Shown one piece after another: positions 18,304-26,618 of a stretch of 60,739 bases of DNA (position 1 is the stretch's first letter; each line of letters opens with the position of its first letter). The DNA lies in the NCBI GenBank assembly GCA_016290135.1, contig JAEESW010000012.1, positions 1 through 60,739 of the forward strand. The letters are read 5' to 3'. The translations under genes were made by a program, and so were the position numbers. A model generated the notes under the pieces. It was not told the origin of the DNA. It worked only from the letters and a program-made list of their open reading frames with translations, and searched no databases. This DNA comes from a bacterium. GTDB taxonomy: Bacteria > UBP6 > UBA1177.

Positions 18304-19761
18304 TTATTCACTAGTTCTTTCACAGCTTTCCAGCTGTTCATTCATGCCGCCGACATAAGTTCCACGCTCTTTCAACTCTTCAAGAGGTGAAAAATCTTTT
18401 ATACAGTTTTTGTCAACCCAAAGGCTTGTCAAGCCCTTTCTATTCCTGAATGCTTCGGCATTATCTATGTTATTTGATCCGACATCCAATCTTTTGAGTG
18501 CCGGAAACGATTCATTGTCTGCCAACCCCGATAAATCTGTAATATAATTATAATTCAAGTACAATTCTTTGAGAAATTTAAGGTTTTTCATAACCGGAAC
18601 TTTTGTGATTTTATTCATAGCAATATCTAAGAATTGGACATGTTCTAATCCATCAAGTTTCATAAGATCGTTATCGTTTAACTCATTATTGTCAAACCAC
18701 AAAGTGTCAAGAGAATCTAATCCGTTTAACTCTGGCAAATTGCTGATATTGTTGAAACTTAACTCAAGAGTCTGTAACTTTTTTAGATTGAGTATTTCTC
18801 CTGGAATTTCTTCAATTTGGTTTTCGCTCAATCCCAAATAAGTCAATTTTGTCAAATTTGTGACAGCAGGAATATCTTTTATTCTGTTATGTTTAACATT
18901 AAGCATGGTTAAATTTATCAAGTCTTTCAATGGTGAAATATCTTCAACATAGTTATTACGAAAAAACAATTCTTTCAAATTTGTTAAAAATTTCAAAGCT
19001 GTAATATCTTTTACTCTGTTGTGAACAAAAGAGAAAAATTCAAGTTTCTGTAAATTCTCTATATTTTCAGGTAAAAACTCAATCTGGTTGTTCCCTAAGT
19101 CTAAAGTCTTCAGGTTTACAAGTTGTTCCACAGGTGAAACCTCTTTTAATTTTGTTTCTTCTATATTAAGGGTTTCAAGGGTCGTGAGAAGTGAAATCGA
19201 GCCGTCAAGACATGTCATGCTGGTGGCATCAATTACGATTTTTTTTAATTTTTTCAGTTTGGAAAGCGGAGTATAATCATATATTTTGCCGGTTGAAATT
19301 TGAACAGATTCCAAATTTATCAGTTTTTCAATACCGCGAATATCTTTGACAGACAAAAAAGTGATTTCTTTGATTTTTTCCAAATCTTCTTCTGTTAGTT
19401 CATAATCCTCATCATATCCGAGATCTTCCTTGATTTGAGATTCGAGTTTCGAAGAAGCGAAAAAACCTTCATAAGGTCCTGCAGGAATTTTGTCATAGCA
19501 GCGTTTATAGCCGTTGATAGGCTCTGTTTTTTCAAAAATCTCCTCAGCAGGTTCATCATCTGAATCCGAATCTAAAACTTCATCAAAATCATCAACAATT
19601 TCAGAGCCTTGCGAGTCGGAATCATCATCAACGATTTCCGAATCCTGCAAATCGATGTCTTCATCCGGCAGAATGTCGGTGTCGTTTGATGAGTGCGAGG
19701 AAGAACAGGAAAAAACCAGAAAAACCAATAAAACAGCTAATAAATTCAATATTTTTTTCAC
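18304..19761 (-). CDS. Leucine-rich-repeat lipoprotein (internalin-like)
   Basis: A 485-residue lipoprotein with a GTG start preceded by GAGGTGAA. The signal peptide ends in V-F-S-C and is followed by SSSHSS and an Asp/Glu/Ser stalk to about residue 80. From about 105 to 460 run leucine-rich repeats of the 21-23 residue type with L..L.L..N.I..I periodicity (for example LKTLDLGNNQIEFLPENI). LRR lipoproteins of this kind mediate protein-protein contact at the surface; no partner is suggested by context. The gene is more AT-rich than its neighbours. Its first 30 residues closely resemble those of the next gene upstream, from which it is 8 bases away. Confidence 0.85.
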   Translation of the reverse strand: MKKILNLLAVLLVFLVFSCSSSHSSNDTDILPDEDIDLQDSEIVDDDSDSQGSEIVDDFDEVLDSDSDDEPAEEIFEKTEPINGYKRCYDKIPAGPYEGFFASSKLESQIKEDLGYDEDYELTEEDLEKIKEITFLSVKDIRGIEKLINLESVQISTGKIYDYTPLSKLKKLKKIVIDATSMTCLDGSISLLTTLETLNIEETKLKEVSPVEQLVNLKTLDLGNNQIEFLPENIENLQKLEFFSFVHNRVKDITALKFLTNLKELFFRNNYVEDISPLKDLINLTMLNVKHNRIKDIPAVTNLTKLTYLGLSENQIEEIPGEILNLKKLQTLELSFNNISNLPELNGLDSLDTLWFDNNELNDNDLMKLDGLEHVQFLDIAMNKITKVPVMKNLKFLKELYLNYNYITDLSGLADNESFPALKRLDVGSNNIDNAEAFRNRKGLTSLWVDKNCIKDFSPLEELKERGTYVGGMNEQLESCERTSE

Positions 19762-19769
19762 ATTTCACC

Positions 19770-21911
19770 TCAGTTTTTATTTTCCTTCACTTCAATTCTC
19801 GGCATTCCTCTCAAACTTGCACCGAATTTCTCGCGCAGCTCTTTTATGATTTTCGGGAAGTTGCCGTTCGCTTCGTAGAATTTGTCTCTGAAAAATATGC
19901 CGTCACGCGCAATCCCTTTATCAATCACCGTGGCGAACATCACGCTGTCACTGTCAAATGTCGAAGTCATTTCGTCGTATTCACATTCAAAATGCTCTTT
20001 GTGAAACGGGCAGCCGTACCATTCTTCCCATATTCTTTCGTGGTTTACTACCAAATTGGCGAAACTTTTCTCGGTTTTCCACTGTCTTTTTGACGAAAGA
20101 ATCAAATCTTTAAGCTGTGGTTCGCTTTTATCCAACGATTTTAAATAGTTATTGACTTGTGCAGCTGTCGGGCAGTAGCCGTGATTTCCGAATTGTCCGA
20201 GTTCCCTCTCCGTGATGGTGCAGAAATAAACTCCGTTTCCGTCAAATTTAGGCAGAACTTTTTCCTCTTCGATTTTTTCCAGAATTTCTGGCGTTACTTT
20301 CGATGCAACAGGTTTTAGCGGCAAGGATTTGCGGCTAAGTTCTTCTTCCGTTGCAGGTTCCAACGGACAAACATGATTTTCTTCACAATAACATTTCCAG
20401 TCACGCATTATTGCATCTGTGGCTGCAATTTCTTTCCATAAATGCCATTTCCCCCAAAAGACATTGTAGCCCATTATGCTGTCAGGTAATGTTGAAGTCG
20501 TTTTGTCTACAGGGCAATAAGTCTTTTTCTTATCAAAACGGTAAAAACAGCCGATGACATCAACTGTTCCATCTGATAAAGTGAAGAATTCCTGATAGGA
20601 AACCTTATTACCCTGCAACATATCCATTTCCCATCCAAAAGCAGAACCCCTATTTTTTTCTGTTTCATATTCCGTGTATTTTGGATTTTCTAAATCTTTC
20701 AGATCTACTTCGACGAATTTCGGTTTTCCATGAATATTGTAGACAACACGATATTCGTTTTCCAAGTCGATTCTAGGGCTGTGACCGAGCTCTTCATTGC
20801 CGGATTCATCCTTACGGTTGAGCTTGAAACACTCGTCAATATGTTTTGGATATTTGCTCAGGTCACAATAATAAAGTTCCCTGTTGTTTGTAATGAAAGT
20901 TAAGTGATCTCCGACGATATTGCCTTCACCGGCGTAGTTGTTGATTCCGGCGAGTTCATGCCAAACCCAATCTTTTGAGGAAGCATAAACTGTCTTTTGG
21001 CCTTTAAGGCGCAACAGAGCCCAGTTTTTCCCGGCAAAAGGCGGGTCTGAAAACTCATCTTTTAACCCGTAATTATCTCGAATCAGCTCATAAAAATAGC
21101 CTTTTTCCGTCCTTAACACGGAAACCGTAAAGACTTTATAACTGTCAGGATAATCAGCAGGATAGCGGTCGAAAACTTCTACAATGTATCTGTTTTCGTT
21201 GAACGACAGGTATCTTGACTGACCGACATTGGTATATTCATCTTTCTCAGGATCATATTCCACAATCAAGCCGCTGTGCAGGAACCGCATTCCGGCGACA
21301 CCATCATACATTCCGTGTGTCCAGAATACCCCCATGCCGACATCGAATTCGTTTACTGTCAGCAACCGGTCACAACTGCTGATAAAGGTGCTGAGTTCAG
21401 CTTTTGTTTTTGCATGCATATCCGGCAGTTTGCATGGCCATGGGTAGCATGAGCGTTCTTTTGTCTGGTTCGGATTTTTATCCTGTTCTTTCAAATAGGC
21501 TTGCTGCTCCTCCCAATTTTCCCATTCCCAGATGTTGCGGACACACTGCGGGTCGTTTTCGGTGGGAGTGTCGCAGCCCGGGCGGCAGAAAGTCGGCTTG
21601 CCGTTTGCATCTTTGAAGGGAAAGGGGGTTTTGATCGTGTTTTCGTTGTAGCGGAGATCGAGGCAGGCTACATCTTCGTCTGAATCAGCATCGGTAACAC
21701 TGTATGAATCCGCATCCAAATCCGGTGTTTCATCCGAATCTTCAATAAAATCCAAATCTTCTTCCGAATCGGTGTCGTCGTCGGCAATGGTTTCGGTGCC
21801 ATCGGAATCAGAATCAGGAATAATGTCGGAATCTGCGGAAGAGTGCGAGGATGAGCAGGAAAACAGCAGAAAAGCCAATAAAACAACCGATAAATTCAAA
21901 AACCTTTTCAT
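19770..21911 (-). CDS. Cys-containing acidic-stalk lipoprotein of unknown function
   Basis: A 713-residue lipoprotein with GGAGGT before the start. The signal peptide, lipobox L-F-S-C and SSSHSS are nearly the same as in the downstream LRR lipoprotein. The stalk (about 25-80) is almost all Asp, Ser and Glu. The remainder is large, aromatic and contains more than a dozen Cys scattered in pairs (for example CRPGCDTPTENDPQC and CYCEENHVC), suggesting disulfides in an exported protein. I recognise no domain. AT-rich base use matches the LRR gene, with which it forms an operon. Confidence 0.75.
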   Translation of the reverse strand: MKRFLNLSVVLLAFLLFSCSSSHSSADSDIIPDSDSDGTETIADDDTDSEEDLDFIEDSDETPDLDADSYSVTDADSDEDVACLDLRYNENTIKTPFPFKDANGKPTFCRPGCDTPTENDPQCVRNIWEWENWEEQQAYLKEQDKNPNQTKERSCYPWPCKLPDMHAKTKAELSTFISSCDRLLTVNEFDVGMGVFWTHGMYDGVAGMRFLHSGLIVEYDPEKDEYTNVGQSRYLSFNENRYIVEVFDRYPADYPDSYKVFTVSVLRTEKGYFYELIRDNYGLKDEFSDPPFAGKNWALLRLKGQKTVYASSKDWVWHELAGINNYAGEGNIVGDHLTFITNNRELYYCDLSKYPKHIDECFKLNRKDESGNEELGHSPRIDLENEYRVVYNIHGKPKFVEVDLKDLENPKYTEYETEKNRGSAFGWEMDMLQGNKVSYQEFFTLSDGTVDVIGCFYRFDKKKTYCPVDKTTSTLPDSIMGYNVFWGKWHLWKEIAATDAIMRDWKCYCEENHVCPLEPATEEELSRKSLPLKPVASKVTPEILEKIEEEKVLPKFDGNGVYFCTITERELGQFGNHGYCPTAAQVNNYLKSLDKSEPQLKDLILSSKRQWKTEKSFANLVVNHERIWEEWYGCPFHKEHFECEYDEMTSTFDSDSVMFATVIDKGIARDGIFFRDKFYEANGNFPKIIKELREKFGASLRGMPRIEVKENKN

Positions 21912-22073
21912 CTTTCGGGACCTCCGGAAACAATTTGTGTAACAAACAAGCTCATATTATAGTGGATATTCAAAATTTAACAAGCCGTTTTTTTGAAAAA
22001 ATGGTAAAAAATACAATGCTCGTCCACAAGACGTTTCATGAATCGTCTCTACAAGCGAAGGGGACTAAAAATA

Positions 22074-22101
22074 TTGATTTAAAATCAAAAAAGGGCATAA
22101 T
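22074..22101 (+). promoter_or_regulatory. Putative promoter of the glycolytic operon
   Basis: TTGATT (22074-22079) and CATAAT (22096-22101) are 16 bases apart, upstream of tpiA. The leader that follows is about 60 bases long and ends with the AGGAGG ribosome binding site. Confidence 0.5.
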
Positions 22102-22166
22102 TCTCACCTTGTCTGACGGCAGAGATACAAAAACTTCGTCTGCCGCTCGTTTTTTAGGAGGTCAAA

Positions 22167-22916
22167 ATGAGAAGAACGATAATCGCCGCAAACTGGAAAA
22201 TGAACAATCTTACCGGCGAGGTGAAAAACTTTTTCGCAGAGTTCGGCGAAACAGCTGTGAACTCGGAAAATGAAGTGATTATCGCGCCGGCTTATCCCTA
22301 TATCGCGCTTGCTTCCGCGCTTTCTGAAGGAAAAAACGTAACGATCGCGGCTCAGGATGTCTATCCGAAGGCTGAAGGGGCTTTCACCGGCATGGTCGGC
22401 GGAAAGATGCTTGCCGATCTGGGTGTTAAGGCTGTCATTATCGGTCACAGTGAGAGGAGACGGATCTTCGGAGAACCTCTCGAGCTTATCCGCGAAAAGG
22501 TGAAATTCGTGCAGGAAAACGGGCTGCACCTTGTCTTTTGCGTAGGCGAGACTCTGCCGGAAAGGGAAAACGGCTCGATGTTCGATGTGCTTAAAGAGCA
22601 GATCTGTTCAGCTTTTGACGATAATCTCACACTTGCTCCGGAAAAGATCACTGTCGCTTACGAACCTGTCTGGGCGATAGGAACAGGCGTCACTGCGACT
22701 CCGGAACAGGCGGCTGAAATGCACGCTTTCATCAGGAAGATAATGAAGGAAAGATACGGATATGAAGATTCACGCATCCTTTACGGAGGCAGCGTCAAAC
22801 CTGAAAACATCCGGGGACTTTTGAGCCACGAAGATATCGACGGAGCACTCGTCGGCGGTGCAAGCCTCAAGGCATCGTCTTTCATGAAACTTGTCAATTT
22901 CCAAACGGTGAAATAA
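22167..22916 (+). CDS. tpiA: Triosephosphate isomerase
   Basis: Interconverts dihydroxyacetone phosphate and glyceraldehyde 3-phosphate in glycolysis and gluconeogenesis. The 249-residue protein has the standard motifs: AANWKMN with the substrate Lys, IIGHSERR with the catalytic His, VAYEPVWAIGTG with the catalytic Glu, and YGGSVKPEN at the phosphate site. An AGGAGG precedes the start. It opens an operon with a YhaM-like exoribonuclease, gap and pgk, and its stop overlaps the next start by one base. Confidence 0.97.
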   Translation: MRRTIIAANWKMNNLTGEVKNFFAEFGETAVNSENEVIIAPAYPYIALASALSEGKNVTIAAQDVYPKAEGAFTGMVGGKMLADLGVKAVIIGHSERRRIFGEPLELIREKVKFVQENGLHLVFCVGETLPERENGSMFDVLKEQICSAFDDNLTLAPEKITVAYEPVWAIGTGVTATPEQAAEMHAFIRKIMKERYGYEDSRILYGGSVKPENIRGLLSHEDIDGALVGGASLKASSFMKLVNFQTVK

Positions 22917-23962
22917 TGAAAAACAGCAGACTTATGGTCGCCGATATCGAAGACGGCGATATCATAATCCCCGATTCCAAGTGCTTCTTTTTGGTCAAGA
23001 AATCTTCGGTCAAAGTGGGAAAGACCGGCAAAAAATACATCGATCTCGACCTTTTTGACGGAACTACGACAGTCGCAGGAAAGGTCTGGGACATCACCGA
23101 AGAGACCGGAGAGGCGGTCCAGGCAGGAAATGTCATCCAGGTGCTTACCGGAAAAGTCGGAAAATACCTTTCGAATATGCAGGTTACTGTGAACGACGCG
23201 GTGATCGTGCCGCCCGAAAAGATAGATTCGGAGTGCGCAGGGATCCTGCCGGAATCTTTCTACACTTTTGAAGAGCTCAAAAAACAGTGGGACGAGCTTA
23301 TGGAAGTCCTTGTTCCGAAGCACCGCGAACTTGTCAGAAAGTTCATGGAAAACGAGAAGATATGGCATCTCTTCACGACTATTCCCGGCGGCAGGAGCAT
23401 GCACCACGCATGCCGCAGAGGGCTTTGGGAACATTCGATCTCGGTCGCTCAGTCGGCGCTTGCGGTCTCTGACGTCTTCGATGAAAAATACGGCGTCGAT
23501 ATTTCGCTCGTCGTCCTCTCGTCGATGCTCCACGATGTCGGAAAGATCTTTGAATTTCAGATCAATCCGGCTACTTCGATGGTCGACAAATATTCAGACA
23601 GAGGCAAACTTTTAGGCCACATCTACATGGGCGCGACCTGGCTCGAAAAGCTCGTTTCAACGTGTTTCCCGGAAGACAGTGACCTTAAGATGGATCTTAT
23701 ACACATAATCCTGAGCCACCACGGACAGTATGAATTCGGTTCTCCGAAACGTCCCAAAACGCTCGAAGCCCTTATCGTTTCGACCTGTGACAACCTTGAT
23801 GCAAGTTGTGATGCGGTCAGATCGTGCTTCGGCGACAATATGGAAGGGAACTGGACGAAACCTGTCTACATGATGGACAGAGCGTTCTTCAGGCGCCAGG
23901 AAAACGGAGGCTCCGGTGAGGATGCTCCGGATGAAACGGAAGAACAGACTTTTAATAATTAA
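22916..23962 (+). CDS. YhaM-like 3'-5' exoribonuclease (OB fold plus HD domain)
   Basis: A 348-residue protein with an N-terminal OB-like region (about 10-105, KKYIDLDLFDGTTTVAGKVWD) and an HD phosphohydrolase domain: WEHSISVAQ, MLHDVGKI, ILSHHGQYEFGSPKRP and CDNLDA supply the metal-binding His and Asp residues. This is the YhaM/CBF1 layout, which in Firmicutes removes nucleotides from RNA 3' ends. Its start shares one base with the tpiA stop. Placement inside a glycolytic operon is unusual and could mean growth-linked expression; no direct metabolic link is shown. Confidence 0.82.
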   Translation: MKNSRLMVADIEDGDIIIPDSKCFFLVKKSSVKVGKTGKKYIDLDLFDGTTTVAGKVWDITEETGEAVQAGNVIQVLTGKVGKYLSNMQVTVNDAVIVPPEKIDSECAGILPESFYTFEELKKQWDELMEVLVPKHRELVRKFMENEKIWHLFTTIPGGRSMHHACRRGLWEHSISVAQSALAVSDVFDEKYGVDISLVVLSSMLHDVGKIFEFQINPATSMVDKYSDRGKLLGHIYMGATWLEKLVSTCFPEDSDLKMDLIHIILSHHGQYEFGSPKRPKTLEALIVSTCDNLDASCDAVRSCFGDNMEGNWTKPVYMMDRAFFRRQENGGSGEDAPDETEEQTFNN

Positions 23963-23979
23963 TTTTTTTGGAGGAAAAA

Positions 23980-24981
23980 ATGTCAAAAATTCGTGTTGCA
24001 ATCAACGGCTTCGGCAGAATCGGAAGAGCTGTTTTCAGAATCGCCGAAGGAAGCGAGGATGTCGAGATCGTCGTCATCAACGACCTTACCGATCCTAAGA
24101 CTCTGGCTCATCTTTTGAAATACGACTCTGTTCACGGCATTTGGGACAAAGAAGTCAAAGCCGGCGAATCTTCGATCACGGTAAACGGCCGCGAAGTCCA
24201 GATCCTGGCTGAAAAAGATCCCGAAAATCTCCCGTGGAGAGATATGAAGATCGACGCAGTGCTTGAGTGCACAGGCCGCTTCACGGCAAGAGAAAAGGCA
24301 AACCTGCACATCGAAGCGGGTGCAAGAAAAGTCCTCATCTCTGCTCCGGCAAAGGGCGAAGACATGACGATCGTATACGGCGTAAACGACTATCTCTACG
24401 ACAAAGAGAGACACAACATCGTTTCGAACGCAAGCTGCACCACGAACTGCCTTGCTCCGATAACCTACATCATGCACAAGCATTTCGGGATCAAACACGG
24501 TCTTATGACCACGATCCACTCCTACACGAACGACCAGCGCATCCTCGACCTTCCGCACAAGGATCTCCGCAGAGCAAGAGCGGGCGCAGTCAGCATGATC
24601 CCGACGACGACAGGCGCTGCAAAGGCAATCAGCCTCGTCATTCCTGAGCTCAAAGGCAAGCTTGACGGCATTTCGATAAGAGTCCCGACACCCAACGTAA
24701 GCCTTGTAGACGCGACTTTCGTTATCGAAAAGGAAACGACCGCTGAAGAGATCAACGCTCTTATGAAAGAGTACGCAGAAGGCCAGATGAAAGGCGTCCT
24801 CAGATACTGCGACGAGCCGCTCGTATCGCACGATTTCAACGGCGATCCGCACTCGTCTATCCTGGATTCGCTCAACACTGCCGTAATGCAGGGAAATATG
24901 GTCAAACTGCTCAGCTGGTACGACAATGAGTGGGGCTACAGCAACAGAATGTTCGACGTCCTCAGGAAACTTTTTGCTTAG
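23980..24981 (+). CDS. gap: Glyceraldehyde-3-phosphate dehydrogenase
   Basis: Oxidises glyceraldehyde 3-phosphate with NAD+ and phosphate to 1,3-bisphosphoglycerate. The start at 23980 follows GGAGGAAAA; an upstream in-frame TTG lies within that site. The 333-residue protein has INGFGRIGR (NAD binding), SNASCTTNCLAP with the catalytic Cys, and SWYDNEWGYSNRM near the end. It is separated from the YhaM-like gene by 17 bases and from pgk by 12. Confidence 0.97.
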   Translation: MSKIRVAINGFGRIGRAVFRIAEGSEDVEIVVINDLTDPKTLAHLLKYDSVHGIWDKEVKAGESSITVNGREVQILAEKDPENLPWRDMKIDAVLECTGRFTAREKANLHIEAGARKVLISAPAKGEDMTIVYGVNDYLYDKERHNIVSNASCTTNCLAPITYIMHKHFGIKHGLMTTIHSYTNDQRILDLPHKDLRRARAGAVSMIPTTTGAAKAISLVIPELKGKLDGISIRVPTPNVSLVDATFVIEKETTAEEINALMKEYAEGQMKGVLRYCDEPLVSHDFNGDPHSSILDSLNTAVMQGNMVKLLSWYDNEWGYSNRMFDVLRKLFA

Positions 24982-24993
24982 ACGGAGGATCTG

Positions 24994-26199
24994 ATGGGTT
25001 TTTTTGATACTCTCGGCATCAAGTGTGTGAACGAACTTGCGATCAGGGAAAAAAGGGTCTTCCTCAGGACAGATTTCAACTTCCCTGTAGACGAAGAGGG
25101 CAATATCGCCGATTTTGAAAGGATGGAAAAGTCCATCCCGACGATAAAGCACATTCTTGAGCACAATGCGCGCCTGATCATCGCTTCGCATTTCGGAAGA
25201 CCTGAGAGCGAAAAGGATATTCAGTATACCCTTGAGCCTTTTGCGGCAAAACTGGCGGAGATCCTCGAACAGGACATCTATTTCTTCGAGGACTGCGTCG
25301 GAATGGGAGCTATGCAGATGGTGAGAGATCTTAAGCCCGGTCAGATACTCGTGCTTGAAAATCTCAGATTCAACAGTGACGAAAAGAAGGGGTCGTCGGC
25401 TTTTGCGCGTGACCTCGCAAAAATGTGCGATGTCTATATAAACGATGCTTTCGGGGTCTGCCACAGAAAAGACACATCCATTGCCCTTCTTCCGCGTTTC
25501 GTCGATACGAAAGGTGCCGGTTTTGCTGTGAAACAGGAGATCGATGAGCTTTCGAAACTCATCGGTCTCGAGCACGGAAACGGCCTGTGCATCATGCTCG
25601 GCGGCTCCAATGTGAACGACAAGATCTCGCTTATCCGCCCGATGCTCGAAGTCGCCGACAAGATCATACTCGGAGGGCCTCTCGCATATATTTTCATGGC
25701 GGCGCAGGGTCTCAATGCCGGTGCAGCCTCTGTCGACGAAGAGAAGATCCCGCTCGCAAAGGAGATCTTGAAAAGCGCGAAAGTCAGAAAGGTCGAGATC
25801 GTGCTCCCGGTCGACCACACAGTTGCAGAAACTGTCAATTCGACCGAGCCTGTCGTATGCAAAAGCGGCTCTTTTCAGGAAGGGATGGAGCCTTTCGACA
25901 TCGGTCCCGAAACGGTCGGACTTTTTGCCGAAAAGATCGCAGAGTGCAAGCACCTTTTCTGGAGCGGCCCGCTCGGTGTATATGAAAGACCTCAGTTTTC
26001 AGCCGGCAGTCTGAAGCTTGCGGAAAGGATATCGAAACTCCCGATCCACAAAGTCGCAGCCGGCGGAGACACGGAGGAGATGCTCAGAAGGGCAGGACTT
26101 GCCGGTAAATTCGACTATCTTTTCACCGGAGGCACTGCGGCGCTTGAATTTCTTAAAAACGGCGGGATGATCCCGGGGCTTGAAGCTCTTAAAGGCTGA
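24994..26199 (+). CDS. pgk: Phosphoglycerate kinase
   Basis: Transfers phosphate from 1,3-bisphosphoglycerate to ADP. The 401-residue length fits the monofunctional enzyme. Motifs: RVFLRTDFNFPV, ASHFGRPE, LENLRF, YINDAFGVCHR, GGSNVNDKI (the usual GGxKVxDK with Asn where Lys is common), GGDTEEML and FTGGTAALEFL. GGAGGA precedes the start. Fourth gene of the tpiA operon. Confidence 0.96.
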   Translation: MGFFDTLGIKCVNELAIREKRVFLRTDFNFPVDEEGNIADFERMEKSIPTIKHILEHNARLIIASHFGRPESEKDIQYTLEPFAAKLAEILEQDIYFFEDCVGMGAMQMVRDLKPGQILVLENLRFNSDEKKGSSAFARDLAKMCDVYINDAFGVCHRKDTSIALLPRFVDTKGAGFAVKQEIDELSKLIGLEHGNGLCIMLGGSNVNDKISLIRPMLEVADKIILGGPLAYIFMAAQGLNAGAASVDEEKIPLAKEILKSAKVRKVEIVLPVDHTVAETVNSTEPVVCKSGSFQEGMEPFDIGPETVGLFAEKIAECKHLFWSGPLGVYERPQFSAGSLKLAERISKLPIHKVAAGGDTEEMLRRAGLAGKFDYLFTGGTAALEFLKNGGMIPGLEALKG

Positions 26200-26207
26200 G
26201 AGGCGGC

Positions 26208-26528
26208 ATGGCAAGACTTACGATGGCGACATCGGCTGATTTCAAGCCGAGACAGAAAAAACTGACGCAGACCGAAGCCGCGCAGATCGCGGAGAGCCGG
26301 AAGGTGAACCTGGGTTATGCTCAGGAGTGGCCGCGTCAGAAACTCAGGATATCCGATCTCTATCCCGACGAGCAGTTCATACGGGAGATCTCGATGCACG
26401 AGTATAAGTATTTTATTTTAATGGTTCTTCCGGTAATTGTCACGTCCGCTTTCGTTCTTGTCCACAGAAATAACCTATACAATGAATTTATTGCTTTTCT
26501 TGAGCCGTTTTTTTCAAAACTCTGGTAA
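26208..26528 (+). CDS. Small single-span membrane protein of unknown function
   Basis: A 106-residue protein beginning 8 bases after pgk with GAGAGGCGGC as ribosome binding site. The first 65 residues are polar and basic; residues about 68-85 (YFILMVLPVIVTSAFVLV) form one membrane segment, leaving a short C-terminal tail. I recognise no family. The tight spacing says it is co-expressed with the glycolytic genes. Confidence 0.7.
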   Translation: MARLTMATSADFKPRQKKLTQTEAAQIAESRKVNLGYAQEWPRQKLRISDLYPDEQFIREISMHEYKYFILMVLPVIVTSAFVLVHRNNLYNEFIAFLEPFFSKLW

Positions 26529-26618
26529 CATTCATTTCAACTGAAAATCTTGACTTGATTATTTCAAAATATACTCTCACGCGAAAATTTGCTGTTTTAA
26601 TAATTTATGGAGTTTGCA

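Noticed and set aside
23983-25953. A 656-codon open frame on the minus strand opposite gap and pgk
   Set aside because: It lies wholly antisense to two unmistakable glycolytic genes and reads like a codon-bias shadow, with Arg/Asp/Phe-rich composition and no family motif.
26550-26575. TTGACT and TATACT upstream of ftcD as a full promoter
   Set aside because: The spacer would be only 14 bases; the -35 may be real, but the pair is not convincing enough to list.
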